Shown in pieces: positions 19,882-29,668 of a stretch of 64,000 nt of DNA. The translations under genes and the position numbers were made by a program. The stretch is taken from positions 1 through 64,000 of the forward strand of contig CAVQBF010000007.1 of NCBI GenBank assembly GCA_963710615.1. Direction: 5' to 3'. This DNA comes from GCA-2746605 sp963710615. Lineage in GTDB: Bacteria; Bacteroidota; Ignavibacteria; Ignavibacteriales; Melioribacteraceae. How positions within the stretch are numbered: position 1 is the stretch's first letter; every line of letters starts with the position of its first letter. The notes beneath the pieces were generated by a model, which saw nothing but the letters and a program-made list of their open reading frames with translations, searched no databases and was not told where the DNA came from.

Positions 19882-19897
19882 TGTTCCACGTGAAACA
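19882..19897. promoter_or_regulatory. parS centromere site 2
   Basis: TGTTCCACGTGAAACA is a perfect match to the 16-bp parS consensus bound by ParB. parS sites cluster near the chromosome origin, often around gidA(mnmG)/gidB(rsmG)/parAB. No parA or parB gene is in the window. The site ends 11 bases before the mnmG start codon, so ParB binding could affect mnmG transcription. Confidence 0.9.
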
Positions 19898-19908
19898 GAA
19901 AGAAATAT

Positions 19909-21786
19909 ATGAAAAATTATGATATAATAGTTGTTGGTGGTGGACACGCTGGAATAGAGGCTGCTGTTGCTCCTGCTAAAATGGGACTCTCTGTTGCGCT
20001 TATTACGATGGAAAAAAATGCCATTGGTAGAATGTCCTGTAATCCCGCAATTGGGGGAAGCGCAAAGGGTCACCTTGTGCACGAAATAGATGCACTTGGC
20101 GGAGTAATGGGAATTATTGCTGATCGCTCTGGAATTCAATTTAGGACACTTAATAAATCTAAGGGTCCAGCTATCTGGGCGGGAAGATGTCAGTCAGACA
20201 GAGTTCTTTATTCTAAAGAGGCTGTGGAGGTTGTTTCTTCTACAGAAAACTTGGACATAATAGAAGATTCCGTAATTGACATTATCATTGAAAATAAAAA
20301 GGTTGAAGGAGTTAAAACAGCTAAGGGTGTTGAAATAAATTGTAAGGCGGTTATTGTTTCTTCGGGCACTTTTCTTAATGGATTAATGCATACAGGATTG
20401 ACATCAACAAAAGGTGGAAGGTATGGCGAACAGCCTTCAACTGGATTAACCGAAAAATTGAGTTCATTAGGATTTAAGTTTGATAGACTAAAAACCGGAA
20501 CACCTCCAAGGCTTCTTAAAGAATCAATTAATTTTGATATTCTCGAAGAACAACCTGGGGATGAAAATCCAGAACCATTTTCAATGAGAACGGATAAAGC
20601 GAATTTTCCTTTTCTTCCTCAAGTTAGCTGTCATATAACTTACACAGATGAAGAAGTTCATAAAATTTTGGAAACCGGATTCGACAGATCTCCACTATTT
20701 ACAGGATTGATAAATGGAGTTGGTCCAAGATACTGTCCATCGATCGAAGATAAAATTGTGCGTTTTTCAGATAAACCTCGACACCAACTTTTTATTGAGC
20801 CCGAAGGTTTGGATGATCCGCTGGTTTATTTAAATGGTTTTTCATCATCTCTCCCGGAAGATATTCAGCTAAAAGCGCTTCATAAAATTAAAGGTTTGGA
20901 AGATGTAGTTATGGTTCGTCCCGGTTATGCAGTTGAGTATGATTATTTTCCACCATATCAAGTTGATTTAACTCTTGAGACAAAGCTTGTAGATGGCTTA
21001 TATTTTGCTGGACAGGTGAACGGAACTTCAGGATATGAAGAAGCTGCAGGACAAGGATTAATTGCAGGAATAAATGCAGCATTAAGAATTCAAAAAAGAG
21101 AAGAGTTCACTCTAAAAAGAAGTGAGTCATACATTGGAGTTTTAATTGATGACTTGGTTGGAAAATCAACTAACGAACCATATAGAATGTTCACTTCAAG
21201 AGCAGAACATAGATTGCTGCTAAGACAAGATAATTCCGACAGAAGACTGTTAAAATTTGGAAATAAACTCGGTTTGGTCGAGGACCAATTTGTCAAAGAT
21301 TTAGAAAAGAAAGAAATTCTTATAACAAAAACAATAGAGCTCTCGGATGAAATTAAATTTACACCGAAGCTGATAAACTCACTCTTAGATAAGAAAAACT
21401 CAACCCAAATTGATAATGGAGAACCACTACGGAAATTAGTAAAGCGCCCTGAACTAAAGTTAAGAGAATTATTGCTTCTGGTTGATGCGGGTAAATATCC
21501 GATAATAGATGCTTTGCTTGAGAATGAAGAAGCATTGAGGCAAGTTGAAATTGAATTAAAATATGAGGGTTATATTGTTCGTCAGCAAGACCTAATAAAT
21601 AAAATGGAAAAACTGGAAAACTTAAAAATCCCCACTAGTTTTAATTATTTAAATTTGAAGACTATATCAACTGAAGGAAAAGAAAAACTTCACAAGATAA
21701 AACCTCGATCAATTGGTCAAGCTTCAAGAATATCGGGAGTTTCACCTTCAGATATTTCTGTATTATTAGTATATTTAAAAAGTTAA
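19909..21786 (+). CDS. mnmG: tRNA uridine-5-carboxymethylaminomethyl modification enzyme MnmG (GidA)
   Basis: The 625-residue FAD protein is the partner of MnmE in U34 tRNA modification. It shows the N-terminal FAD motif GGGHAGIEAA, the conserved CNPAIGGSAKGHL segment with its catalytic Cys, and the PGYAVEYDYFPP region. The C-terminal helical domain ends with RISGVSPSDIS. The length is standard. It begins just after two parS sites, and rsmG follows 11 to 17 bases after its stop. An operon with rsmG and murQ is likely. Confidence 0.97.
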   Translation: MKNYDIIVVGGGHAGIEAAVAPAKMGLSVALITMEKNAIGRMSCNPAIGGSAKGHLVHEIDALGGVMGIIADRSGIQFRTLNKSKGPAIWAGRCQSDRVLYSKEAVEVVSSTENLDIIEDSVIDIIIENKKVEGVKTAKGVEINCKAVIVSSGTFLNGLMHTGLTSTKGGRYGEQPSTGLTEKLSSLGFKFDRLKTGTPPRLLKESINFDILEEQPGDENPEPFSMRTDKANFPFLPQVSCHITYTDEEVHKILETGFDRSPLFTGLINGVGPRYCPSIEDKIVRFSDKPRHQLFIEPEGLDDPLVYLNGFSSSLPEDIQLKALHKIKGLEDVVMVRPGYAVEYDYFPPYQVDLTLETKLVDGLYFAGQVNGTSGYEEAAGQGLIAGINAALRIQKREEFTLKRSESYIGVLIDDLVGKSTNEPYRMFTSRAEHRLLLRQDNSDRRLLKFGNKLGLVEDQFVKDLEKKEILITKTIELSDEIKFTPKLINSLLDKKNSTQIDNGEPLRKLVKRPELKLRELLLLVDAGKYPIIDALLENEEALRQVEIELKYEGYIVRQQDLINKMEKLENLKIPTSFNYLNLKTISTEGKEKLHKIKPRSIGQASRISGVSPSDISVLLVYLKS

Positions 21787-21803
21787 TATTAAAGAGGTTG
21801 TGC

Positions 21804-22487
21804 TTGAAAACTCGCAAGACATACATTAAAGAACTTAAAACACTTTATTGGGAAAATCAGCTTAATATCAGTGATTATCAAGTTGAAAGACTCGCTCATT
21901 TTGCAGAACTTTTAGTTAAAAAAAATGAAGAAGTGAATTTAATTTCTAGAAAAGACACAGAAAATATAATTGAGAACCATATTTTTATTTCCTCATTTAT
22001 TACTGAATTTTTACCAATTAATGCAAATAGATTTTTAGATATTGGAACTGGGGGCGGGTTACCTGGAATTCCGCTTGCAATTACCAAACCTTTAATGAGA
22101 GGTGTCCTGGTTGACTCAACAGGGAAGAAGATAGATGCCGTTCATGAGTTTATACAAAAATTAAAATTAAGCAACGTTGAGGTTGAAAACTCAAGGGTTG
22201 AAAGCGATGAATTTGTTAAAAAATATAATAACAAATTCGATTTAATTGTTAGTCGGGGAACTGTTCCTTTAATTATACTCTTTAGATATTCTCTCCCATT
22301 GATTAAAGACAAGAAAGCATATCTTGTTGCAATTAAGGGAGGAGATCTTGAGGAAGAATTCAAAACAGCTCAACTAAAGTATAAGTCACATATTAAAAAA
22401 TCAACTATTTTTGATCTTTCATATAAACCAAGTAATGTTAGGAATATAAAGGGTAAAAAAATAATTCTATTGGAACTTACTAAATGA
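21804..22487 (+). CDS. rsmG: 16S rRNA (guanine-N7)-methyltransferase RsmG (GidB)
   Basis: RsmG methylates G527 of 16S rRNA using SAM. The sequence shows FLDIGTGGGLPGIPLAI (SAM motif I), the VDSTGKKIDAV segment and SRGTVPL. I place the start at TTG 21804, seven bases from AAAGAGG. TTG 21798 abuts the ribosome site and is less likely. The stop overlaps the murQ start by four bases (ATGA), indicating translational coupling. The gene order mnmE-mnmG-rsmG is typical of origin-proximal regions. Confidence 0.95.
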   Translation: MKTRKTYIKELKTLYWENQLNISDYQVERLAHFAELLVKKNEEVNLISRKDTENIIENHIFISSFITEFLPINANRFLDIGTGGGLPGIPLAITKPLMRGVLVDSTGKKIDAVHEFIQKLKLSNVEVENSRVESDEFVKKYNNKFDLIVSRGTVPLIILFRYSLPLIKDKKAYLVAIKGGDLEEEFKTAQLKYKSHIKKSTIFDLSYKPSNVRNIKGKKIILLELTK

Positions 22488-23407
22488 GCAAAAAGCCCAA
22501 CCACCTTTTTCACGAAATAAGCAATCTTTCAACCGAACAACGAAACGAAAAATCAAAGGATATTGATTTTGCCTCAACCGCAGAGATACTTAAAATTATA
22601 AATAATGAAGACAAAACCGTTCCTTTTGCCGTTGAAAAAGAACTTCCATACATAGAGAAAGCTGTTGATAAAATAGTTGAAGCAATGAAAAATGGGGGGC
22701 GGCTTTTATATTTTGGAGCGGGAACAAGTGGCAGATTGGGAGTTGTTGATGCCTCAGAGTGTCCTCCGACATTTGGGACCAAACCGGAAATGGTTCAAGG
22801 TTTTATAGCGGGAGGAGAAGCAGCAATGTTTGTTGCTCAGGAAGGAGCGGAAGATTTTGAAGAAAATGGGGCAAAAGATGTTTTAGCTGCTAAAGTAAAT
22901 TCGAATGATGTTGTCTGTGGAATTGCCGCAAGTAGAAGAACTCCCTATGTTATTGGAGCTGTCAAAAAAGCAAAAGAAATAGGCGCAACAACATTATACA
23001 TTACTTGCACACCAAGAGATACTTTTAATATTGATGAAGTTGATATTCCAATTTGTCCTTATGTTGGTCCGGAAGTGGTAATGGGATCAACACGAATGAA
23101 AAGCGGTACAGCTCAAAAATTAGTCCTAAACATGTTAACGACAACTGCAATGGTCCGCTTAGGCAAGACTTACGAAAACATGATGATTGATTTGCAGATG
23201 ACTAATAAAAAATTAGTTGAAAGAGCTAAGCGAATTGTTATGACGATTACAGGCGTTGATTATGAAGAGGCAACAAAATTTTTAGAAGCTTCTAATTATC
23301 ACGTAAAATCTGCCTTGGTAATGATATTAGCCGAAGTAACTTTTGAAGAGGCAAAAGATAGATTAGAAAAAGCAGATGGTTTTGTGCGTAAAGCTCTACA
23401 AATGTAA
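22484..23407 (+). CDS. murQ: N-acetylmuramic acid 6-phosphate etherase
   Basis: The 307-residue SIS-domain lyase cleaves the lactyl ether of MurNAc-6-phosphate to GlcNAc-6-phosphate and D-lactate during peptidoglycan recycling. The motifs GAGTSGRLGVVDASECPPTF and GSTRMKSGTAQK are diagnostic of MurQ. A C-terminal helical domain contains the repeated DYEEATKFLEAS and TFEEAKDRLEKA segments. It is coupled to rsmG by a four-base overlap. No MurNAc transporter or kinase is nearby, so the source of substrate is not shown here. Confidence 0.96.
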   Translation: MSKKPNHLFHEISNLSTEQRNEKSKDIDFASTAEILKIINNEDKTVPFAVEKELPYIEKAVDKIVEAMKNGGRLLYFGAGTSGRLGVVDASECPPTFGTKPEMVQGFIAGGEAAMFVAQEGAEDFEENGAKDVLAAKVNSNDVVCGIAASRRTPYVIGAVKKAKEIGATTLYITCTPRDTFNIDEVDIPICPYVGPEVVMGSTRMKSGTAQKLVLNMLTTTAMVRLGKTYENMMIDLQMTNKKLVERAKRIVMTITGVDYEEATKFLEASNYHVKSALVMILAEVTFEEAKDRLEKADGFVRKALQM

Positions 23408-23448
23408 CTCAGAAGAGTTACTATCGAATTTAATTACAACTTTAAAAA

Positions 23449-23907
23449 TCAACAACCAAACTGTCTCAAGTGATGATCTAAATGAATATAAATTAACCGT
23501 CCCCATTGACTTTTGCTCAATTCGCCAAAGGATGGATGTATAACATTTTTATTGTTTGGGTATTCAGTCTTGAAATTTTTAATAGTTTCAATTAATACTT
23601 TTCTATCACTTTCAAATTCTGTGGGCTTTGTTCCCCTTGCTTTCTGGTCTAATTCTTTATAGGTTTTTACTTTTCCCTTTGGTGCCGGCATACCAAGTAA
23701 AATAAGGTTTTTCATAAATTTTGTTAGGAAAAAGTTACCGACAAACTTAATCTCAATTTTTCCCTCTGCCATTTTTATTTGATCTGTGCAATGACAAATC
23801 ATTTCATTTACATTCATTTTTCCCCAGAGAGCATCATTTTTTTCGGATAGTGAATTAATTCTGGCAACAACTAAATCATTATCTTTTCTGTTCAAAATGG
23901 TTTTCAT
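23449..23907 (-). CDS. DUF1569/DinB-like protein
   Basis: The 152-residue protein belongs to the DinB-like four-helix fold (DUF1569). The pattern is an N-terminal His region (MICHCTDQI) and a C-terminal HPSFGELSKSQWG followed by HLDHHLRQFG, whose histidines form the likely metal site. Activities of this branch are unknown; relatives include metal-dependent thiol transferases. It is convergent with murQ and singly transcribed. Confidence 0.8.
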   Translation of the reverse strand: MKTILNRKDNDLVVARINSLSEKNDALWGKMNVNEMICHCTDQIKMAEGKIEIKFVGNFFLTKFMKNLILLGMPAPKGKVKTYKELDQKARGTKPTEFESDRKVLIETIKNFKTEYPNNKNVIHPSFGELSKSQWGRLIYIHLDHHLRQFGC

Positions 23908-24041
23908 TTAAATTTTCCAATTATTGTTAAAGAAATTATTTAATCTAAATTTACGAACCATTTATGAATTTATACTAAACATTTTTATTTTTACTTATAT
24001 AAATCAATCAAAAATCATTTCATAATTATTACGAGACAATA

Positions 24042-27000
24042 ATGAAAAAACTCACACTAATCCTTTTAACCTTTTTGTTTTTATTTTCCCCGCTAACCAA
24101 CATGGCACAAGATGATGATGAAGATAAGAAAGATTCTCTCTCGTCATCCACTTTTAGCGGATTAAAATGGAGAAGTATTGGTCCTGCATTTACTTCGGGC
24201 AGAATAGGAGATTTTGCAGTAAACCCTAAAAACAATAGCGAATATTATGTGGCCGTTGCGAGCGGGAATATTTGGAAAACCACTAATCGCGGAACAACCT
24301 TCGAACCGGTATTTGATAAATATGGCTCCTACTCAATTGGTTGCTTAGCAATTGATCCGGAAAACCCTAATGTAGTATGGGCGGGAACAGGAGAGAATAA
24401 TCACCAGCGTGCACTAGGTTACGGAGATGGAGTTTACAAAACAATTGATGGCGGAAAAAGCTGGAAAAATATGGGACTTAAAGAATCCCGCCAAATTGGC
24501 AAAATTGTAATCGATCCAAGAGAGACTGATATTGTCTTTGTTGCGGCAGAAGGTTCTGCTTGGGGACCCGGAGGAGATCGCGGACTCTATAAAACTACTG
24601 ATGGTGGTAAAACTTGGAAACTAGTTTTAGAGATTAGTAAACACACAGGGGTTAATGAAGTAGTTTTTGATCCCAGAAATCCTGATATAATGTATGCTAC
24701 CTCTGAACAGAGAAGAAGACACACTTTTACAAAAATCGGTGGTGGTCCGGAATCCGCTGTTTATAAGTCAGTAGATGGCGGAGAAACTTGGGAAAAAATT
24801 ATGAAGGGCCTTCCTAAAGTTCATATTGGTGGAATGGGCCTGGCAATCTCCCCAGCAAATCCTGAATATATTTATTTAAGTATGGAAGCGGCAGAAGATA
24901 AAGGTGGTTTTTTCAGGTCAACAAACAGAGGTGCCACTTGGAAGAAAATGAGCGATAGAAATGCCTCCGGGCAATATTTTAACGAAATTTTTTGCGATCC
25001 GAAAGATGAAGATAAAGTATATATAATGGATGTAAGATCAGAAGTTACACTTGATGGAGGAAAAACTTGGAATAGATTAGGATTAGAAGGACGGCATGTT
25101 GATGACCATGCAATGTGGATAAATCCTGAAAATCCGGACAACTTTTTAATAGGCGGAGACGGCGGTGTTTACGAAACCTTTGATGGCGGCAATACTTACG
25201 ATTTTAAAGAAAATTTACCAGTAACACAATTTTATAGGGTCTTTGCTGATAATAGTGAACCTTTCTATTTTGTTTACGGTGGAACTCAAGACAATAACAG
25301 CATGGGCGGTCCGTCACAAACATTAAGCTCAGATGGTATTGTTAACAGTGACTGGTTTATAACAAATGGTGGTGATGGATTTTGGTCGGCAGTTGATCCA
25401 ACAGATCCAAATACTGTTTATGCAGAAGCCCAATATGGAAATATGGTAAGGTATAACAGAGAAACAAAAGAAGCGGTTGATATCAGACCAGAGCCTAGAA
25501 AAGATGAAGATACTTATAAATGGAATTGGGATACGCCTTTGTTTATTAGTCCACACAAGAGCAGTCGTTTATACTGTGCAGCAAATAAAGTTTTTAGAAG
25601 TGAGGATAGGGGAAATAGTTGGGAAGTTATAAGCGATGATTTAACGGCACAAGTAGACAGAAACACATGGCCGGTAATGGATAAATTCTGGAGCGTTGAT
25701 GCTGTTGCTAAAGATAGATCAACTTCACTTTGGGGAACAATAGTTTCTTTGGCTGAATCTAGAGTTAAAGAAAATCTTCTCTATTCCGGAACAGATGACG
25801 GGGTTATTCAAGTTACGGAGGATTCTAAAAATTGGAGAAAGATTGATGAATTTCCCGGAGTACCTAAGTTTACTTATGTGACCGACATTCTTCCATCAAA
25901 GTTTGATGAAAACATTGTCTTTGCCGCATTCAATAATCACAAAAGAGATGATTTTAAACCGTACTTATTGATGAGTAGTGACAAGGGAAAAAGTTGGAAA
26001 TCAATAGCTGGTGATTTACCAGAACGAGGAAGCATACATTCAATTGAGCAAGATTTTGTTAATCCAAATTTACTATTTGTAGGCACCGAGTTTGGCGTTT
26101 TCTTTTCAAATAATCTTGGCAAAACTTGGACACAATTAAAATCTGGAATTCCCGACAATTTCTGTAGAGGATATTGCAATTCAGGAAAGAGAAGAGGACT
26201 TGGTCTTGGCTACATTCGGCAGAGGATTTTATATTCTGGATGATTACTCTACGCTTAGAAACATAAACGAAAAATTTTTAGAAAAAGAAGGAGAATTATT
26301 TCCCGTTAAAGAAGCACTTCTTTACGTTCAAGACCGCGGTAGGTACGGTCAAGGAGCAACTTTCTTTAAAGCTGACAACCCAGAATTTGGTGCAATATTT
26401 ACTTATTACCTGAAGGATGTACCCAAAACATTAAAAGCAGCACGACAAGAAAAAGAGAAAGAATTATTCAAAGAAGGAAAGCCAATTCCTCAGCCATCTA
26501 ACGAAGAACTTAGAAAAGAAGAAAATGAAGTTGAACCATACTTAAATTTTGTAATTGTCGATGAATTTGAAAACCCTGTTAGAAAACTGACCAAACCGGC
26601 AAAAAAAGGAGTACAAAGAGAAACATGGGATTTGCGTTACCAAAGTTTAAATCCTCTTTCCGATAAAGACAAGTTTGATCCGAAAGCAAAACCGAGAAGC
26701 AGCACACTGGTTATGCCCGGAAAATACAAAGTAACATTAAGTTTGGTTACAAGAGAAGGGGAAAAACAAATTGGCAGTTCTGTTGAATTTGATGTTGTTC
26801 CATTATTTAATTCGACGCCGGAATCTCCGGAAAGAAAAGAACTTGTAGCATTCCAGAAAAAAGCAAATGAGTTGGCAAGAACAATAACCGGCACAGAAAA
26901 ATATCTAAATGATTTAATAGATAAAGTTGGCAAACTTAAGCAGGCAATTATCACTACACCTGATGCACCAGCAGAGTTGTTGACCGATGCAAATAGAATT

Positions 27001-27312
27001 GCTCTGGAACTTGATCAGATTTACTTAAAGTTTAATCGAGAAAGTAAATTCCCAAGTACGGAAGAAAATCCTCCTTCTCCTAATACAATAAATGAAAGAC
27101 TAGGAGTTTTACGCTGGACGCATTGGAGATCGACAGAACCAATTACCGCTAAAGAAAAAGATGCTTATAATATTTTAATGGCAGAGTTTCCGTCTATTTA
27201 TGAAAGGATAAAAGACATTAGCAAAATAGACATTGCGAATTTAGAGAAAAAATTGGAAGGAGCCGGAGCACCATATACGCCGGGAAGATTACCTGATTTT
27301 AAAATGAAATAA
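24042..27312 (+). pseudogene. VPS10/sortilin-like Asp-box propeller protein, paralogue 2, split by a one-base insertion
   Basis: It is a secreted protein like the one at 12.2-15.4 kb, with a signal peptide, repeated Asp-boxes (TIDGGKSW, TTDGGKTW, SVDGGETW, SSDKGKSW) and the shared GPAF-SGRI opening. At about 26156 the frame breaks after SGIPD. One base later the other frame reads ISVEDIAIQERE and runs into ATFGRGFYILDDYS, which the paralogue has in frame. Removing one base gives about 1089 residues. The pair are probable tandem-origin duplicates now 9 kb apart. Function is unknown; surface or periplasmic binding is inferred. Confidence 0.88.
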
Positions 27313-27321
27313 TTAAATATT

Positions 27322-27356
27322 TGAGATCCGGTCTTACAAAAAGATCGGATCTTTTA
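27322..27356 (+). terminator. Rho-independent terminator after propeller gene 2
   Basis: Arms AGATCCG (27324-27330) and CGGATCT (27346-27352) are followed by TTTT on the plus strand, just after the stop at 27312. Confidence 0.75.
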
Positions 27357-27358
27357 AA

Positions 27359-27623
27359 TTAATAATGAAAATAAATTACAATCACAGTTGAAAGAAGAAT
27401 TGCAAGAACCCAATACACAGGGGGTAAGAAATTTTGAATCTTTGTGCTTTTCTAATAGCAATTCAAAAATAGTAGCAATAAAAGGAGGAATGGCCAAAGA
27501 CAAATAACTAATTGGCTCTGGTAGAATTCTTTTTGAAAATATTGCCATAACTATAATGCTAAAACCCGTTGCCAATGCAATTTTAATATGTGGAGAACGA
27601 AAAAACTCTTTAATTTTTGACAT
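27359..27623 (-). pseudogene. Small integral membrane protein with a C-terminal frameshift
   Basis: There are two evident membrane helices in the first 55 residues. The open frame then ends in an odd Cys-rich tail, but shifting at a C5 run (about 27421) gives VYWVLAILLSTVIVIYFHY, a clean third membrane helix, with a stop at 27359. Removing one C therefore gives a sensible 87-residue membrane protein. No family is recognised. It lies downstream of a small Arc-like gene and the SPFH gene on the same strand. Confidence 0.6.
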
Positions 27624-27641
27624 AATATGCTGTAAGATTAA

Positions 27642-27803
27642 TTAATCTTTTTTATCTTCTTTTCCGGTTCGTTTCTTAACCGCTTCACGCAAGACATACT
27701 CCACTTGTCCGTTAAGACTCCTCAACTCATCTTTAGCCCAAATATTTAGATCTTTCCAAAGCTTAGGATCTATTCTTAATATAACTGCTTTTTTCTGTGC
27801 CAT
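27642..27803 (-). CDS. Arc-family ribbon-helix-helix protein
   Basis: This 53-residue gene starts with MAQKKAVILRIDPKLWKDL, the beta strand and first helix of an Arc-type ribbon-helix-helix DNA-binding domain, and continues with a second helix (NGQVEYVLREAVKKR). Its start lies six bases past the stop of the SPFH gene on the same strand, so the two are cotranscribed. Arc-like proteins are dimeric repressors. Here it could control the SPFH gene or act elsewhere, which is not shown. Confidence 0.8.
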   Translation of the reverse strand: MAQKKAVILRIDPKLWKDLNIWAKDELRSLNGQVEYVLREAVKKRTGKEDKKD

Positions 27804-27809
27804 ATAAAA

Positions 27810-28694
27810 TCAATACAAAGAGCCAGCATTAATAATTGGCTGAGTAGCTCTATCTGAACATAAAACAACCATTAAATTACTGACCATGTTTGCTTTCCTT
27901 TCCTCATCTAAATCAATTACACCTTGCTCTTTAAGTCTCTCAAGAGCCATTTCAACCATACCAACAGCGCCTTCTACAATTTTTTGTCGGGCGGCAATTA
28001 TTGCTTCTGCCTGCTGTCTCTGAAGCATCGCATGTGCAATTTCAGGCGAATAAGCCAAATGATTAATTCTTGCTTCTAAAACAACTACGCCGGCAGCACT
28101 TACTCTTTCATGAATTTCTTTTTGAAGATGTTCAGAAACCTCATCAATTGATGAACGTAAACTGGTTTCTTCTCCTTCCGTATCGTCATAATTATAAGAA
28201 GTTGCAAGATGCCTTATGGCAGATTCTGACTGAACGTGAACGTAGTTTAAATAATCGTCAACTTCAAAAACCGCTTCGGCTGTGTCTTCAACTTTCCAGA
28301 CAACAACTGCAGATATTTCAATCGGATTTCCTTTCTTATCGTTCACTTTTAATTTTTCGCTGTCAAAGTTTCTGACACGGAGAGAAATCTTCTTCTTAGT
28401 ATAAAATGGATTTGCCCAGCGGAAGCCGGTTGTTTTTTCTGTCCCGATATATTTACCGAACAAAATTAAAACAACAGCTTCGTTTGGCTCAACTGTAAAT
28501 AAGCCAGTAAAAAGAATAATAGAAGTTATCAACAAAACAATTCCCAAAGCCAGAATAAATCCGCCGCCATCTACCCTCTCCTTAAGTAAGACAATTCCAA
28601 ATATGAAAATTGCAATTGCAGCAAGCAACAAAACAATGTTAGAAAACAAAATTGTCCAGCCGCTCATTTGTGGTTTTGTGATTTCTTTTTTCAT
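27810..28694 (-). CDS. SPFH/Band 7 domain membrane protein
   Basis: The 294-residue protein has two N-terminal membrane helices (about 15-65), then an SPFH/Band 7 domain (EPNEAVVLILFGKYIGTEKTTG, VRNFDSEKLKVNDKKGNP) and a coiled C-terminal region (RQQAEAIIAARQKIVEGAV). Such proteins oligomerise into membrane microdomain cages and often associate with proteases. It is the first gene of a unit with the Arc-like gene. The start codon is supported by the membrane segment right after MKKEITKP. Confidence 0.9.
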   Translation of the reverse strand: MKKEITKPQMSGWTILFSNIVLLLAAIAIFIFGIVLLKERVDGGGFILALGIVLLITSIILFTGLFTVEPNEAVVLILFGKYIGTEKTTGFRWANPFYTKKKISLRVRNFDSEKLKVNDKKGNPIEISAVVVWKVEDTAEAVFEVDDYLNYVHVQSESAIRHLATSYNYDDTEGEETSLRSSIDEVSEHLQKEIHERVSAAGVVVLEARINHLAYSPEIAHAMLQRQQAEAIIAARQKIVEGAVGMVEMALERLKEQGVIDLDEERKANMVSNLMVVLCSDRATQPIINAGSLY

Positions 28695-28877
28695 TTTTGC
28701 CTCAAAGTTAGTGATATTAAAATGATATCATAATGCTATATACAAAAAAAATAAAGTCTTGTCAATAAAAAAGTTATTTTATTTTTTTTGGAGCAGAGAT
28801 TGTCTATTTCAAAAAGGTACTGTTTAATTTGGTGTGGATTTAAAAAAATCTTTAAAGAATTTTCAGCAAGCTAATAA

Positions 28878-29615
28878 TTATGCTTTATTTCGAACATAAA
28901 TTAGTTTAAATCTTCCTTTTGGACTTTCGCGCTGTTCAATTTCAAAATTCTTAATTGATTTTATCAGCGGAGTTAATTTTTGATAGCCGTAATTTCGGGA
29001 GTCAAAATTTGGCTGTTTCTTTTGAAGCAGATTTCCAACGTCTCCAAGAAATGCCCAACCATCATCATCCTCTAAATCAGAAATGGTTGTTGCAATTAGC
29101 TTAATTACTTTTGGGGTTATTTTGTCAACGCTTTCTTTTTGTGACGTCTTACTTTTATTTGTTTCAGACTCGTTTTCTTCAGATTGATTTTTTAGAATTT
29201 CTATATAGATAAATTTATCGCAAGCAACAATGAATGGCTCAGGAGTTTTCTTTTCGCCAATTCCAAAGACTTGCATCCCGGCTTCTCTCAATCTTGTAGC
29301 CAATCTCGTAAAATCACTGTCACTGCTGACCAAACAAAAGCCATTTACTTTCTCTGAATAAAGAATATCCATTGCATCAATAATCATTGCTGAGTCAGTT
29401 GCATTTTTTCCGGTTGTATATCCGTACTGCTGAATAGGAGTAATTGCATTATCAAGCAGCATGCTTTTCCATTTTGAAAGTTTGGGATTTGTCCAATCAC
29501 CGTAAATTCTTTTTATTGTTGGATTGCCGTATTTGGCAATTTCTTCCATCATTTCTTTTACATATGCTGATGGAATATTGTCTCCATCAATAAGCACGGC
29601 AAGTTTTAAGTCCAT
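28878..29615 (-). CDS. NYN (LabA/DUF88) domain protein with C-terminal OST-HTH/LOTUS domain
   Basis: The 245-residue protein has an N-terminal NYN PIN-like nuclease domain with acidic clusters (LIDGDNIPS at 8-16, DSAMIIDAMD, SSDSDFTRL). A linker rich in Ser, Glu and Lys follows, then a C-terminal LOTUS/OST-HTH domain (WAFLGDVGNLLQKKQPNFDSRNYGYQKLTPLI). NYN domains are predicted RNases, and LOTUS domains bind RNA (G-quadruplex in some cases), so an RNA-targeting role is inferred. It is singly transcribed. Confidence 0.9.
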   Translation of the reverse strand: MDLKLAVLIDGDNIPSAYVKEMMEEIAKYGNPTIKRIYGDWTNPKLSKWKSMLLDNAITPIQQYGYTTGKNATDSAMIIDAMDILYSEKVNGFCLVSSDSDFTRLATRLREAGMQVFGIGEKKTPEPFIVACDKFIYIEILKNQSEENESETNKSKTSQKESVDKITPKVIKLIATTISDLEDDDGWAFLGDVGNLLQKKQPNFDSRNYGYQKLTPLIKSIKNFEIEQRESPKGRFKLIYVRNKA

Positions 29616-29668
29616 TTAAGTGTCCAAGTAAATTTTCATGATTAAAGATACAAATTAAATTTGCGGAA

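Noticed and set aside
25112..25121. DnaA box TGTGGATAA near 25.11 kb
   Set aside because: It is a single copy inside coding sequence of a propeller gene, as expected by chance in AT-rich DNA.
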